Source: Massilia timonae CCUG 45783 (lineage in GTDB: Bacteria > Pseudomonadota > Gammaproteobacteria > Burkholderiales > Burkholderiaceae_D). From it: DNA of 64,000 bases. Both the position numbers and the translations under genes were made by a program. Position 1 is the stretch's first letter. Each line of letters starts with the position of its first letter. The notes under the pieces are model-generated. The model was given only the letters and a program-made list of their open reading frames with translations. It was not told the origin of the DNA and searched no databases. The stretch spans positions 1,013,922-1,077,921 of the forward strand of contig NZ_JH992922.1 in assembly GCF_000315425.1 (NCBI RefSeq). The letters run 5' to 3'. Positions 8,779-18,737 of the stretch are shown in pieces.

Positions 8779-9875
8779 GACGGGGCTGGTGCGACCTGCG
8801 GTCGCTTATGTCGCTCTGCGGCAATCATTTGAAGCTGTACCTTATCTTGCAAGCCACTCGGTAAGTCCTTGATTCAGTTAGACTAAATTTCCTGGACTGG
8901 CATTTAAAAACCGTGGGCTCCCTAATTGCGTCTGCAATTCTCGGGGAAACAACTCAAACAAACACCGACAAACGCAATCCTCGGCAGGGGCGTTTCCACG
9001 CCTGAGCACGTAGAATCTGCTAACGTTAGGGGCCTAATTGGGCTATGTTTGTTGTCTCAACGCAACGATTCATCGAAATCTAAGCAAATTTCTCAACCTG
9101 AGAATCAAAGAGACGGACCCGCTCGGGTCTTGCTGTCAAAAGGTACGGCGGTAAGCGCAAACTCTGCGATATCTTGTCACACCCGAGGGATCGGGCCCGT
9201 GACCAGGTGTACGACCACCTGACACCTACTCGAACATGCCAGCCTGGCAACGGGTTGGTTTGAAGCTTCGACGACGATGTCCCCCGTTTAACACGGTGCA
9301 TTCCACACGCGAGTGAGGGTGCAGAAACTGCTAGCAGCAATGCGGTGGAGGGGCTAGGTGAGGCTGCATGGGTAATGTAATGTGAACTGACGCTTGAACC
9401 CTCGTAAACATTGACGGGCCTAAGCTGCTGCTGGCCCGAACCAAACGGTATGTGGTTAGTTGTCTCCGTCAGCCTAGGGGATACGTCGTTACTAAACCAC
9501 CGGGGGAAAGTCAGACCCTAAACAGTCATGTGCGGCAGGCTATGCCGTGCTGGTATCACAGGGAACAGGGTAAGCCCGATTCGCTGCCTATCCCAGAGCA
9601 CCGGGATAGGCAAGTAACTCGACGGGAGAAGATCCTAAGAGAAGCCCTTGGCGAAGCGGGTATGGGAGGATGGAAAAAGCGAACGCCGGCTTGTAATGGG
9701 ACGGATAGGGATTCGAGATTTGTCCCGACGTGAAAGCGTGCAGACTTCCATCTGGTGCAACAGTCGTCAAACGACTACATAGACAAGTAGATTCCACAAC
9801 CGCCCCAAGGGACGCAGCCTCCCTTCGGGGACGGTTTGCGTCCTCGTCGGGCAACTACTACGACGAGGTTCAGCA

Positions 9876-11576
9876 ATGAGAGTAATCGAAGACAACTTCG
9901 GTTCTGCGTCCTCGCACCCTCCTACCGAATGGACCACCATTGATTGGCGGCGCGTTCAAAAGAGTGTGAAGGTCATGCAGATCCGTCTAACGAAGGCTAC
10001 ACAGGAAGGCGACTGGCGCAGGGTGAAATCCCTGCAGCGGTGGCTGACCCGCTCGTTCAGCGCGAAGGCGTTGGCGGTTAAACGAGTGACTGAGAATCAA
10101 GGTAAACGTACTTCAGGTGTGGACCGGCAGCTATGGGAAACACCGTCGCAGAAGTATGCGGCAATTGCGCAGTTGCAGAAACGGCGGTATCGACCCCGGC
10201 CTCTCCGGAGGGTCTATATCCCCAAAGCCAATGGGAAAGAACGCCCGCTGGGTATTCCAACCATGAGAGACCGAGCGATGCAGGCGCTTTTCCTGTTCGC
10301 GCTCGATCCGGTGCTGGAGACGGTAAGCGACCCGAACTCGTATGGGTTCAGGAAGAACCGCTCGACGGCAGACGCAATGGGCCAAATCTTCCTCCAGACA
10401 TGCCGGGGAAACTCGGCGCAATGGGTGCTGGACGCGGACATTGAGGGCTTTTTCGACAACATCAACCACGAATGGATGATCAGACATGTCTGCATGGACA
10501 AGACGATCCTTCGGAAATGGCTGAAAGCCGGGGTAGTCGACCGGGCGCAATTGTTGGCCACCACAGCAGGAACGCCGCAGGGTGGCATCATCAGCCCTGC
10601 ACTAGCAAATTGGACGCTGAATGGACTGGAAACCGAACTGACGAAGTACCTTGGTACACGAGTCGGTCGGTCGAAGGTCGAAAAGCTGAAAGTCGGGGTC
10701 GTACGATATGCGGACGATTTTGTGATCACAGGGGTCTCGCAAGAGCTTCTGGAAAACGAGATCCGGCCTTGGGTGGAAGAGTTCCTAGCAATACGGGGAC
10801 TACGACTGTCTCAAGCCAAAACCAAAGTCATACACATCGACAAAGGCTTTGACTTCCTCGGGTGGAACTTCCGGAAATACAACGGAAAACTACTCATCAA
10901 GCCAAGTAAGAAAAACGTTAAAACGTTCTACGAAAAGCTGAGGAAAGTCATCGGCGATAACCTCGCAAGTAAGCATGAGAACCTGATTCGACTGCTGAAC
11001 CCGATACTACGGGGCTGGGCGCAGTATCACAGTCCCGTGGTGGCCAAAGCAACGTTCTCGCTCGTGGAGTCGCTGATGTTTTGGCGGCTCACGAGGTGGG
11101 CCAAGAGGAGGCACCCAAGGATGAAACTCAGCAAAATCCGCAAGAAGTACTGGCGGACAGTAGGAGATCGGAACTGGGTGTTTGCGGCAGTCGTGCGCAA
11201 AAAGGATGGCACGAAAGGGTTACTGGAGCTGTACTCGCTTCCGGGTACCCCGATCGAACGCCACAGGAAAATCAAGGGGGAATACAACCCTTATGACCCA
11301 CAATGGGAAGTGTATGGCGAAACCCTTCGTCAGGAGCGGATGCTGAAGAGCATGCGCTACCGAAAGGAATGGGCGAAGTTGTATTCCGACCAACGAGGCC
11401 TGTGCGCGTTATGCGGGCAGGAGATGGACATGTATACCGGATGGCATGACCACCACATAGAGTACCGTGTGGCCGGTGGCAGCAATGCCCTTGGAAATCG
11501 CGTATTATTGCACCCTAATTGCCACTCGCAAGTGCATAGCCTTGGATTACAAATTGTTAAGCCGGTTCCTGAATAG
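9876..11576 (+). CDS. ltrA: Group II intron reverse transcriptase/maturase with HNH endonuclease
   Basis: A 566-residue multifunctional intron protein. The RT N-terminal domain (about 15-85) is followed by fingers/palm with IPKANGKERPLGIPT, the TPQGGIISP block at 233-241 and the catalytic YADD at 278-281. The maturase X domain follows (about 340-430). The C-terminal HNH nuclease has C510-C513, D525-H526-H527 and HPNCH at 546-550. All active-site motifs are intact and the frame is uninterrupted, so the intron should be capable of splicing and retrohoming. GAGG lies 8 bases before the ATG. Base use is less GC-rich than in the neighbours, in keeping with a mobile origin. Confidence 0.95.
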   Translation: MRVIEDNFGSASSHPPTEWTTIDWRRVQKSVKVMQIRLTKATQEGDWRRVKSLQRWLTRSFSAKALAVKRVTENQGKRTSGVDRQLWETPSQKYAAIAQLQKRRYRPRPLRRVYIPKANGKERPLGIPTMRDRAMQALFLFALDPVLETVSDPNSYGFRKNRSTADAMGQIFLQTCRGNSAQWVLDADIEGFFDNINHEWMIRHVCMDKTILRKWLKAGVVDRAQLLATTAGTPQGGIISPALANWTLNGLETELTKYLGTRVGRSKVEKLKVGVVRYADDFVITGVSQELLENEIRPWVEEFLAIRGLRLSQAKTKVIHIDKGFDFLGWNFRKYNGKLLIKPSKKNVKTFYEKLRKVIGDNLASKHENLIRLLNPILRGWAQYHSPVVAKATFSLVESLMFWRLTRWAKRRHPRMKLSKIRKKYWRTVGDRNWVFAAVVRKKDGTKGLLELYSLPGTPIERHRKIKGEYNPYDPQWEVYGETLRQERMLKSMRYRKEWAKLYSDQRGLCALCGQEMDMYTGWHDHHIEYRVAGGSNALGNRVLLHPNCHSQVHSLGLQIVKPVPE

Positions 11577-11594
11577 GAACTTATTGTTGTGCTT

Positions 11595-11675
11595 GAGCCG
11601 TGTGCTATGAAAGTAGCATGCACGGTTCTTAGGGGGGAGGGGTTCTGGTAACAGACCCTTCCTACCCTCCTCCAT
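11595..11675 (+). ncRNA. Group II intron domains V and VI
   Basis: Domain V is the hairpin from GAGCCG (11595) to GGTTCT (11629), with a GAAA tetraloop and the catalytic AGC near its base. Domain VI follows as a G-rich strand (11632-11647) folding back on a C-rich strand ending in CTCCTCC. An unpaired A in CCTACC is a candidate branch point. The intron ends AT, after which the exon continues ACTATGG. Confidence 0.88.
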
Positions 11676-11705
11676 ACTATGGCCCGATGCCTCGCCCCCG
11701 ATTCC

Positions 11706-12401
11706 ATGTCTTCGATCCACCCCGCCGCGCCGCTCGTCCGTGAACTCGGCCGCGCCGACTACGAACCCACCTTCGCCGCCATGCGCGCCTTCACCGACGC
11801 GCGCACGCCCGAGACCCGGGACGAATTGTGGATCGTCGAGCACCCGCCCGTGTTCACGCTGGGCCTGGGCGCCGATCCGGGCCACGTGCTGGCGCCGCAC
11901 GGCGTGCCGGTGGTCCAGACCGACCGCGGCGGCGAGGTCACTTACCACGGCCCCGGCCAGGTCGTGATCTACCTGTTGATGGACTTGCGCCGCAACAAGC
12001 CGGGCGGCAAGCTGTATGCGCGCCAGTTCGTGGAAAAAATCGAACAGGCGGTCATCGATGTATTAGGGGCGTATAATCTGGCCGGTGAGCGCATCGCCGG
12101 CGCGCCCGGCATCTATATCGCCGAGGGCCCGCGCAAGGGCGCCAAGATCGCCGCGCTCGGCCTCAAGGTGCGCGGCAACGGCTGCACCTATCACGGCGTA
12201 TCGCTGAACGTGGGCATGGACCTGGCCCCGTTTACCTGGATCAACCCGTGCGGCTATTCGGGATTGGCCACGGTCGACATGCGCACCATGGGCGTCGAGG
12301 CGCCGCTGGCCGATGTCCAGCAGGCGCTGGCCAGGGCCCTGACCGGGCATCTCGGCCAGTCGCCCGTGCCAGACAGTGTCCCAACCGAACAAACCAACTG
12401 A
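11706..12401 (+). CDS. lipB: Lipoyl(octanoyl) transferase LipB
   Basis: Transfers octanoyl groups from acyl-carrier protein to lipoyl domains in the cytoplasm, the first step of lipoate assembly. The 231 residues show [12 protein letters not shown], the catalytic Lys in [14 protein letters not shown] and the acyl-accepting Cys in WINPCGYSG. The ATG at 11706 matches the family start; another in-frame ATG at 11679 lies 3 bases after the intron. Neither has a good Shine-Dalgarno in the unspliced sequence. lipA follows after 24 bases. The group II intron separates the gene from its presumed promoter. Confidence 0.95.
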   Translation: MSSIHPAAPLVRELGRADYEPTFAAMRAFTDARTPETRDELWIVEHPPVFTLGLGADPGHVLAPHGVPVVQTDRGGEVTYHGPGQVVIYLLMDLRRNKPGGKLYARQFVEKIEQAVIDVLGAYNLAGERIAGAPGIYIAEGPRKGAKIAALGLKVRGNGCTYHGVSLNVGMDLAPFTWINPCGYSGLATVDMRTMGVEAPLADVQQALARALTGHLGQSPVPDSVPTEQTN

Positions 12402-12425
12402 CGCCCTTCTGGGGCAACGAGCCAA

Positions 12426-13418
12426 ATGACTTCCGAAATCGACACCGGCATCGCCTCCGCATCCGCCTACAACGCCAGCGAAAAGCAGAAAGGCGCCAGC
12501 AAGACGTCGCGCATCCCGATCAAGATCGTGCCGATCGCGGACGTCGAGCGCCTGAAAAAGCCGGACTGGATCCGCGTCAAGGCCGCCACCGCCTCGTCGC
12601 GCTTCTACGAAATCAAGGACATCCTGCGCGCCAACAAGCTGGTGACGGTGTGCGAGGAAGCCAGCTGCCCGAACATCGGCGAATGTTTCGGCAAGGGCAC
12701 CGCGACCTTCATGATCATGGGCGACAAGTGCACCCGCCGCTGCCCGTTCTGCGACGTCGGCCACGGCCGCCCGGATCCGCTGGATGTGAATGAGCCGGGC
12801 AACCTGGCCAAGACCATCGCCGACCTGCGCCTGTCCTACGTCGTGATCACTTCGGTCGACCGCGACGACCTGCGCGACGGCGGCGCCGGCCACTTCGTCG
12901 AGTGCATCCAGAAGACCCGCGCGCTGTCGCCCAACACCAAGATCGAAGTGCTGGTGCCGGATTTCCGCGGCCGCCTCGAAAAGGCATTGAACATCTTCGC
13001 CGACGGCCTGCCGGACGTGATGAACCACAACCTGGAAACCGTGCCGCGCCTGTACAAGGAAGCGCGTCCTGGCGCCGACTACAAGCACTCGCTGGTCCTG
13101 CTGCGCGACTTCAAGAAGATGTACCCGAGCGCGGTCACCAAGTCGGGCCTGATGGTCGGCCTGGGCGAGACCGACGAAGAGATCCTCGAAGTCATGCGCG
13201 ACATGCGCGAGCACGACATCGACATGCTGACCATCGGCCAGTACCTGGCGCCGACCAGTTCGCACCTGCCGGTGCGCCGCTACGTGCATCCTGATGTCTT
13301 CAAGATGTTCGAAGAAAAGGCGTATGAGATGGGCTTCGTGCACGCCGCCGTGGGCGCGATGGTGCGTTCGTCGTACCACGCCGACCAGCAGGCGCACGAG
13401 GCGGGCGTCGCCGCCTAA
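12426..13418 (+). CDS. lipA: Lipoyl synthase LipA
   Basis: A radical-SAM enzyme inserting two sulfurs into octanoyl-lipoyl domains. In its 330 residues the auxiliary cluster ligands are C76, C81 and C87 ([12 protein letters not shown]), the radical-SAM ligands are C102, C106 and C109 (CTRRCPFC), and the C-terminal RSSYHA supplies the conserved serine. It is co-transcribed with lipB. Its last four bases overlap the stop of the convergent AraC-type gene. Confidence 0.97.
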   Translation: MTSEIDTGIASASAYNASEKQKGASKTSRIPIKIVPIADVERLKKPDWIRVKAATASSRFYEIKDILRANKLVTVCEEASCPNIGECFGKGTATFMIMGDKCTRRCPFCDVGHGRPDPLDVNEPGNLAKTIADLRLSYVVITSVDRDDLRDGGAGHFVECIQKTRALSPNTKIEVLVPDFRGRLEKALNIFADGLPDVMNHNLETVPRLYKEARPGADYKHSLVLLRDFKKMYPSAVTKSGLMVGLGETDEEILEVMRDMREHDIDMLTIGQYLAPTSSHLPVRRYVHPDVFKMFEEKAYEMGFVHAAVGAMVRSSYHADQQAHEAGVAA

Positions 13419-14407
13419 GCCAGCCCGGCCAGCCCGGCCACTTCGGCTGCCCCGGCAGCCGCCCTGCCCAGCCGGCGACAGCGTGCCGGCGGCGGCAGGC
13501 CATGGTTCCTGAAGTGCCGCCGCAGCGATTCGGCCGACCCCAGGCCGGCGAGGTCGGCGACGGCGTCGATGGACAGGCTTGGGCGCGTCTCCAGTATCCT
13601 TTCCGCCAGCGCGACCCGCTCGCCCACCAGCCAGGCCAGCGGCGTCACGCCGGTGACGTCCTTGAAGCGGCGCTGGAAGGTGCGCGTGCCCATTCGCGCC
13701 CGGGCCGCCATCGACTCCACCGTGTGCCCCGCCCGCACGTTTTCTCTTACCCAATCCATCAGCTGCGCGATCGCGTTGCGCTCGCCCGGCGGCAGCGGGC
13801 GCGCCACGAGCTGGGCCTGGTCGCCGTCGCGGTGGGCCGGGATCACCAGGCGCTGCGCCACGCGGCTGGCCAGCTCGGCGCCGAAGTCGCTGCGCACCAC
13901 GTGCAGCAGCATGTCCAGGCCGGCGGCGGAACCGGCCGACGTCACGATGCGGCCGTCCTGCACGTACAGCACGCCCTGCTCCACTTCTACTTGCGGGAAG
14001 CTTGCCGCGAGCCGCTCGAGATAGCGCCAGTGGGTGGTCGCCCTGCGGCCGTCCAGCAGGCCGGCATGGGCCAGCACGAAGCTGCCGGAACAGATCGCGC
14101 ACAGCCGCGCGCCGCGGGCTTGGGCGCGGCGCAGCGCGTCGACCAGGCTTGGCGGCGGCGGCTCCGCCGCGTCGCGCCAGCCGGGGATGACGATCGTGTC
14201 GGCGGCGTCGAGCGCCTCCAGGCCGTGCGGCGCGACGACGCTCAAGCCGCCCATGGCGCGCAGCGGGCCGGGGTCTAGGGCGCACACCGCATGCGTGTAC
14301 CAGGGCACGCCGAGCTCCGGCCGCTCGAGGGCGAACAGCTCCACCGCGCAGCCGAATTCGAAGGTGCACAGGCCGTCGTAGACGAGGATGGCGACATGGT
14401 GGGGCAT
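13415..14407 (-). CDS. GlxA-type transcriptional regulator (DJ-1/PfpI domain plus AraC HTH)
   Basis: A 330-residue protein. Residues 1-190 are a DJ-1/PfpI amidotransferase-like domain ([21 protein letters not shown]; nucleophile-elbow Cys in [17 protein letters not shown]). Residues about 215-310 are an AraC double helix-turn-helix ([29 protein letters not shown]). Such proteins sense small metabolites and activate catabolic genes; the ligand is unknown. The likely target is the divergent rhodanese gene, whose start is 90 bases away. Confidence 0.9.
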   Translation of the reverse strand: MPHHVAILVYDGLCTFEFGCAVELFALERPELGVPWYTHAVCALDPGPLRAMGGLSVVAPHGLEALDAADTIVIPGWRDAAEPPPPSLVDALRRAQARGARLCAICSGSFVLAHAGLLDGRRATTHWRYLERLAASFPQVEVEQGVLYVQDGRIVTSAGSAAGLDMLLHVVRSDFGAELASRVAQRLVIPAHRDGDQAQLVARPLPPGERNAIAQLMDWVRENVRAGHTVESMAARARMGTRTFQRRFKDVTGVTPLAWLVGERVALAERILETRPSLSIDAVADLAGLGSAESLRRHFRNHGLPPPARCRRLGRAAAGAAEVAGLAGLA

Positions 14408-14497
14408 GGCGCGATGTTACCAGTTTCTGTCGTCCCGCCACCTGCCCCGGCCCCTCGTTCGCTGCCACACTGCAGGCTCTTTCAACGAGGAGCAACC

Positions 14498-14905
14498 ATG
14501 ATGACTTCACCCGTTTCCGCGGTTCCGGCGGCGCCGAGCGACAGGGCGCTGGCGCATTTCAGCGCGGCGTTCGAATACGAGACCGACTGCGCCGACGTGC
14601 ATGCGGCCTTCGAGGGCGGCCACCCCGACTTCGTCCTGTTCGACGTGCGCGGTCCCGCGCTGTACGCGGCCGGCCACGTGCCGGGCGCCCTGAACATGCC
14701 GCACGCGAAGCTGGTCGAGGTCAAGCTGCGCGATTATCCGATGGACACGCTGTTCGTCGTCTACTGCGCCGGCCCGCATTGCAATGGCGCGCACCGCGGC
14801 GCCGCGCGCCTGGCGGGGCTGGGGCGGCCGGTCAAGCTGATGATCGGCGGCGTCAGGGGCTGGGTCGATGAAGGCTATGCGCTCGTGAAAGACGGGGGCG
14901 CCTGA
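14498..14905 (+). CDS. Rhodanese-like domain protein
   Basis: A 135-residue single rhodanese domain: VLFDVRGPALYAAGHVPGALNMPH is the conserved first half, and the active-site loop follows VVYCAGPHCNGAH. The first Cys of that loop is the expected sulfur carrier; a second Cys five residues on is a slight oddity. GAGGAG precedes the ATG. It probably moves sulfane sulfur in the cytoplasm. It is divergent from the GlxA-type regulator and may be controlled by it. Confidence 0.87.
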   Translation: MMTSPVSAVPAAPSDRALAHFSAAFEYETDCADVHAAFEGGHPDFVLFDVRGPALYAAGHVPGALNMPHAKLVEVKLRDYPMDTLFVVYCAGPHCNGAHRGAARLAGLGRPVKLMIGGVRGWVDEGYALVKDGGA

Positions 14906-14967
14906 CGGACAATGCGTCGGTCGCTTACGCGCTATAGTGGCGGCAAGCGATTCTGACGCATTCACTC

Positions 14968-16983
14968 ATGAGCAACCACCACGACAATCTTTCTTCCGAC
15001 AACCTCGAGAACGACGACGCCTTCCTCGAGCGCGAACTCGGCCTGGCCGCGCGCGGCATCGAGCTGGTCAAGCTCGAAGGCCGCGTGTTCCTGCGCTTTT
15101 CCGGCGAGGTGCAGTACGAAGGCCTGCGCGTGCCCTACCGCCTGGTGCCGGCGCGCGGCGTGCTGGCCAAGCCGAGCAAGTGGCGCAAGATGGACTTGCT
15201 GGCGCGGCGCGAGCTGGTCGAGGAACGCACCGACCAGAAAGACCTGCAGCGCCTGCACCTCGAAGCCGAGGAATTCGTGCGCGACATCGCCGAGGATGCC
15301 GACCAGTTCGGCTGGGACCCGATGCTGTTTCTCGACGTGCTCGACGAGCTGGAAACGTCCGAGCCGGCCGAGTACGTGTTCCAGCGCATCTCGCAGCGCC
15401 TGACCCACGCGGTCGAGCGCGAAGAGGAAGAGCGCCATGCGGCGCGCACCAAGGAAAGCATCAACCTGGCCGAGTATCCGCGCTCGTTCGAGGTGGCCAG
15501 CCGCATGCAGCGCAAGTTCATCGCCCTGCTGGGGCCCACCAACTCGGGCAAGACCCACCGCGCGATGGAGGCGCTGGCCAAGGCCGGCAGCGGCGTGTAT
15601 CTGGCGCCGCTGCGCCTGCTGGCGCTGGAGAACTACGAGCGCCTGCAGGCCGCGCGTCCGCACGGCGAGCCGATCAAAGTCAGCCTGATCACCGGCGAGG
15701 AACGGCGCCTCGAAGAAGGCGCGACCCACGTCGCCAGCACGGTCGAGATGCTCGACACCAAGACGCCGGTGGAAGTGGCCGTGATCGACGAGATCCAGAT
15801 GCTGGCCGACCGCGACCGCGGCGCGGCCTGGACCACCGCCGTGGTCGGGGCGCCGGCGAACGTCGTGTACCTGGTCGGCGCGCCGGAAGCGCGGCGCGCG
15901 ATCGAGGCGCTGGCCGAGCGCCTGGAGGTGCCGCTCGAGGTTCACGTGCTCAAGCGCATGGGGCCATTGTCGATGGAGCCGTCCAGCGTGCGCAAGCTGT
16001 CGAACCTGCGCCGCGGCGACGCCGTGATCTGCTTCTCGCGGCGCGAGGTCTTGATGTGGCGCGACATGATCACCGAGAAGGGCCTGTCGGTGGCGACGGT
16101 GTATGGCAACCTGTCGCCCGAGGTGCGCCGGGCCCAGGCCGAGCGCTTCCGCGAAGGGCAGGCCGACATCGTGGTCGGCACCGACGCGCTGGCGATGGGC
16201 CTGAACATGCCGATCGCGCGCATCGTGATGACCACCACGGTCAAGTACAACGGCTATGAGGAAGAAGAGATCCCGGCGGCGCTGGCCAAGCAGATCGCGG
16301 GCCGGGCAGGGCGCTACGGCGTGCACGAGGAGGGCTTCGTCGCCGGCTACGACGACGACACCCACCAGGTGATGCGCGCGCTGATGAAGGAAAAGATCCC
16401 GCCGGTGGCCGCCACCGGCTTCGCAGTCGCGCCGTCGCTCGAGCAGCTGCACCGCATCGCGGCGGTGACCGGCGAGACCTCGCTGGTCAAGCTCCTGAAA
16501 CGCTTCGTGCACAATATCGACGTGCCGGACGGCTTCTTCTACCCGCGCATCACCGAGGAGCAGAACGAGCGCGCCGAATGGCTCGACACGCTGCCCTTGT
16601 CGGTGGCGGAAAAATTCATGCTGTCGCTGGTGCCGATCTCGAGCCGCGTGCCGGTGCTGCAAAGCGCCTGGGAACACTGGGCGCTGTCGCTGGCCAAGAA
16701 GAAGGTGGTCAAGCTGCAGCCGAACCCGAATCCGCAGCACCTGTTCTACATGAACCTGCAAGAGGTCGAGGACACCTGCCGCGTGTATTCGGCCTATGCC
16801 TGGCTGGGCTACCGCGAGCCGGAATACTTCCCGAGCATCGAGCTGGCCCAGGAGCTGGCGCGCGAGGCGTCGGAGCGGGTCGACGCGATGCTGCAGCAGC
16901 AGAATTCGGCGGCGCGCAGGCGCCAGGGGAGCAAGCAGGGAGGCAAGCAGGGCGGACGACAGGGTGGCGCCAAGCGCCGTTGA
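14968..16983 (+). CDS. SUV3-like DEAD/DEAH-box RNA helicase
   Basis: A 671-residue superfamily 2 helicase. Walker A is GPTNSGKT at 189-196 and the Walker B variant is DEIQ at 274-277, both typical of the mitochondrial degradosome helicase SUV3. The second RecA domain has CFSRREV, VYGNLSPEVRRAQAERF, VGTDALAMGLNMP and QIAGRAGRYG. The N-terminal 180 residues are a family-specific extension; the tail is rich in Gln, Gly, Lys and Arg and may bind RNA. SUV3 unwinds structured RNA for exonucleases. No nuclease gene is adjacent. Confidence 0.9.
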   Translation: MSNHHDNLSSDNLENDDAFLERELGLAARGIELVKLEGRVFLRFSGEVQYEGLRVPYRLVPARGVLAKPSKWRKMDLLARRELVEERTDQKDLQRLHLEAEEFVRDIAEDADQFGWDPMLFLDVLDELETSEPAEYVFQRISQRLTHAVEREEEERHAARTKESINLAEYPRSFEVASRMQRKFIALLGPTNSGKTHRAMEALAKAGSGVYLAPLRLLALENYERLQAARPHGEPIKVSLITGEERRLEEGATHVASTVEMLDTKTPVEVAVIDEIQMLADRDRGAAWTTAVVGAPANVVYLVGAPEARRAIEALAERLEVPLEVHVLKRMGPLSMEPSSVRKLSNLRRGDAVICFSRREVLMWRDMITEKGLSVATVYGNLSPEVRRAQAERFREGQADIVVGTDALAMGLNMPIARIVMTTTVKYNGYEEEEIPAALAKQIAGRAGRYGVHEEGFVAGYDDDTHQVMRALMKEKIPPVAATGFAVAPSLEQLHRIAAVTGETSLVKLLKRFVHNIDVPDGFFYPRITEEQNERAEWLDTLPLSVAEKFMLSLVPISSRVPVLQSAWEHWALSLAKKKVVKLQPNPNPQHLFYMNLQEVEDTCRVYSAYAWLGYREPEYFPSIELAQELAREASERVDAMLQQQNSAARRRQGSKQGGKQGGRQGGAKRR

Positions 16984-17066
16984 GCCGGCCGAGTAGAAGC
17001 ATCACTCGACCCGGTGGAACGATCCCGGTGTACGATGCCGTTTTTTACAACAACATCGAGACACAC

Positions 17067-17489
17067 GTGAATACCAAGTACACCCCGGAAGCCTTCAACG
17101 AGTTCGGCGCCAAGTTCCTCCCTGGCCACCTGGGCATCCGCATCACTGACGTCAGCCCCGGCAAGCTGTCCGCCGAGATGAAGGTCGAGCCGCAGCTGCT
17201 GGCGCCCAATGGCTACCTGCACGCCGGCAGCGTGGTCACCCTGGCCGACACCTGCGCCGGCTATGGCTGCGTCAGCAACCTGCCGGAAGGCGCCCAGAAT
17301 TTCACCACCATCGAACTGAAATCGAACCACCTGGGCACCGCGCGCGAAGGCACCTTGGCCTGCACCGCCACCGCGGTGCACCTGGGCCGCACCACGCAGG
17401 TGTGGGACGCCACCGTCACGGACCAGGCCAGCGGCAAGACCATCGCCCTGTTCCGCTGCACCCAGATGATCCTGTATCCGAAAGCCTGA
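17067..17489 (+). CDS. PaaI-family hotdog thioesterase
   Basis: A 140-residue hotdog-fold protein. PNGYLHAGSVVTLADTCAGYG holds the HxG..x..AD catalytic helix, and FTTIELKSNHLGTAREGTL and HLGRTTQVWDATVTD complete the fold. Members hydrolyse acyl-CoA esters. The GTG at 17067 is taken as the start because the conserved region begins just after it; an earlier in-frame GTG at 17031 is possible. It is convergent with tlpA, 3 bases away. Confidence 0.85.
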   Translation: MNTKYTPEAFNEFGAKFLPGHLGIRITDVSPGKLSAEMKVEPQLLAPNGYLHAGSVVTLADTCAGYGCVSNLPEGAQNFTTIELKSNHLGTAREGTLACTATAVHLGRTTQVWDATVTDQASGKTIALFRCTQMILYPKA

Positions 17490-17492
17490 GCC

Positions 17493-18020
<528 letters not shown>

Positions 18021-18034
18021 GGTCGGTCGATATG

Positions 18035-18065
18035 AAAAAACGGCAGGACCATTATAGTCCTGCCG
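18035..18065 (-). terminator. Intrinsic terminator after dolP
   Basis: Perfect 9-bp arms CGGCAGGAC (18041-18049) and GTCCTGCCG (18057-18065) with a 7-base loop. Read on the minus strand they are followed by six T (18040-18035). It lies 28 bases past the dolP stop and should end the lpoA-yraN-diaA-dolP transcript. Confidence 0.85.
18051..18056 (-). promoter_or_regulatory. TATAAT inside the terminator loop, candidate tlpA -10
   Basis: The loop of the dolP terminator reads TATAATG on the minus strand, a perfect -10 hexamer 31 bases before the tlpA ATG. No clear -35 is seen 17 bases upstream, so the promoter role is tentative. Confidence 0.35.
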
Positions 18066-18092
18066 CTTCTGGTGGGCTGATGAAGGCCTTGT

Positions 18093-18737
18093 TTAATCCA
18101 GCGAAGCCTGCGCCGGGCTGTTCTGCCGCACGCGCGGATCTTCTTCGTTGATGTATTCAAAGATCTTCACCACGCGGGTGACGCCCGAGACGCCCTTGGC
18201 GACATCGGCGGCGATATTGCCTTCGCGCGGAGTGACGAGGCCCATCAGGTAGACCACGCCGCGTTCGGTGGTGACCTTGAACGAGATCGCCGACACGGTC
18301 TTCATGTCGACCAGGCTGGTCTTGACCTTGGTGGTGATCAGCGCGTCGTTCGAGCGCGAGGTGTAGCTCGACGAACCGGAGACCGCCAGCTCGTTGATGA
18401 CCGACACCACGTTGGCGATCTTGCGCACTTCGCGCTCGGCCGCCTGCTTCATGGCTTCGTCGCGCACTTCGCCGGTCAGCAGCACGCGGCGGTTGAAGCT
18501 GGTGACGTTGACGTTGCCGGCATCGCCGGTGACTTTGCGCATTTCCAGCTCGGCCTTGACCGTGATCGACTTGTCCTCGGTCTGGGCGCCCAGCGTGCGG
18601 CGGTCGACCGTGGACACGGCGCCGGCCACGCCGGCGCCGACGATCAGGCCGAAGCAGCCCGACAGCGATGCCGCCAGGGCGGTGCCCAGCACGACTTTGG
18701 TCAATAGCGCGGCCATGGGCCGGCGGGTGTTACGCAT
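18093..18737 (-). CDS. dolP: BON-domain outer-membrane lipoprotein DolP (YraP)
   Basis: A 214-residue protein with a lipoprotein signal (lipobox LSGC, residues 24-27 or so) followed by two BON domains (about 60-125 and 135-205: [17 protein letters not shown] and [17 protein letters not shown]). DolP supports outer-membrane integrity and acts with the Bam machinery in E. coli. The ATG at 18737 overlaps the end of diaA by 8 bases, and the order lpoA-yraN-diaA-dolP matches E. coli exactly, which supports the name. Confidence 0.92.
   Translation of the reverse strand: MRNTRRPMAALLTKVVLGTALAASLSGCFGLIVGAGVAGAVSTVDRRTLGAQTEDKSITVKAELEMRKVTGDAGNVNVTSFNRRVLLTGEVRDEAMKQAAEREVRKIANVVSVINELAVSGSSSYTSRSNDALITTKVKTSLVDMKTVSAISFKVTTERGVVYLMGLVTPREGNIAADVAKGVSGVTRVVKIFEYINEEDPRVRQNSPAQASLD

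Larger units (their letters stand above)
8789..11675 (+). mobile_element. Complete group II intron (ORF-bearing, CL/IIB-like)
   Basis: The 5' end is GTGCGACC at 8789, the standard GTGYG start, immediately folding as GCGACC/GGTCGC. The 3' end carries a full domain V and domain VI and finishes in AT at 11674-11675. The exon bases before the intron, GGGCTG (8783-8788), can pair with CAGCCT at 9470-9475 in domain I (five Watson-Crick pairs and one G-T), a plausible IBS1-EBS1 pair. The ribozyme arms occupy 8789-9875 and 11577-11675 around an intact maturase gene. The element sits between ybeD and lipB in the sense direction. The exact 3' base could shift by two (AT or AC). Confidence 0.9.

Noticed and set aside
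8729-8788. Group IIC-type insertion after a terminator
   Set aside because: The hairpin is 28 bases from the intron and has no T-run, and the intron protein has an HNH domain, which class C intron proteins lack.
8926-9854. Short open frames between the intron 5' end and the maturase gene
   Set aside because: They lie in ribozyme domains I-III, carry no motifs and lack ribosome-binding sites.
12063-14510. Minus-strand open frame of over 800 codons
   Set aside because: It runs across lipB, lipA and the GlxA-type gene in other frames; composition is that of a GC-rich shadow and no motif is present.
14962-16761. Minus-strand open frame of 599 codons
   Set aside because: Antisense to the SUV3-like helicase, which has complete motifs; the antisense product is His/Arg/Gln-rich without a fold.
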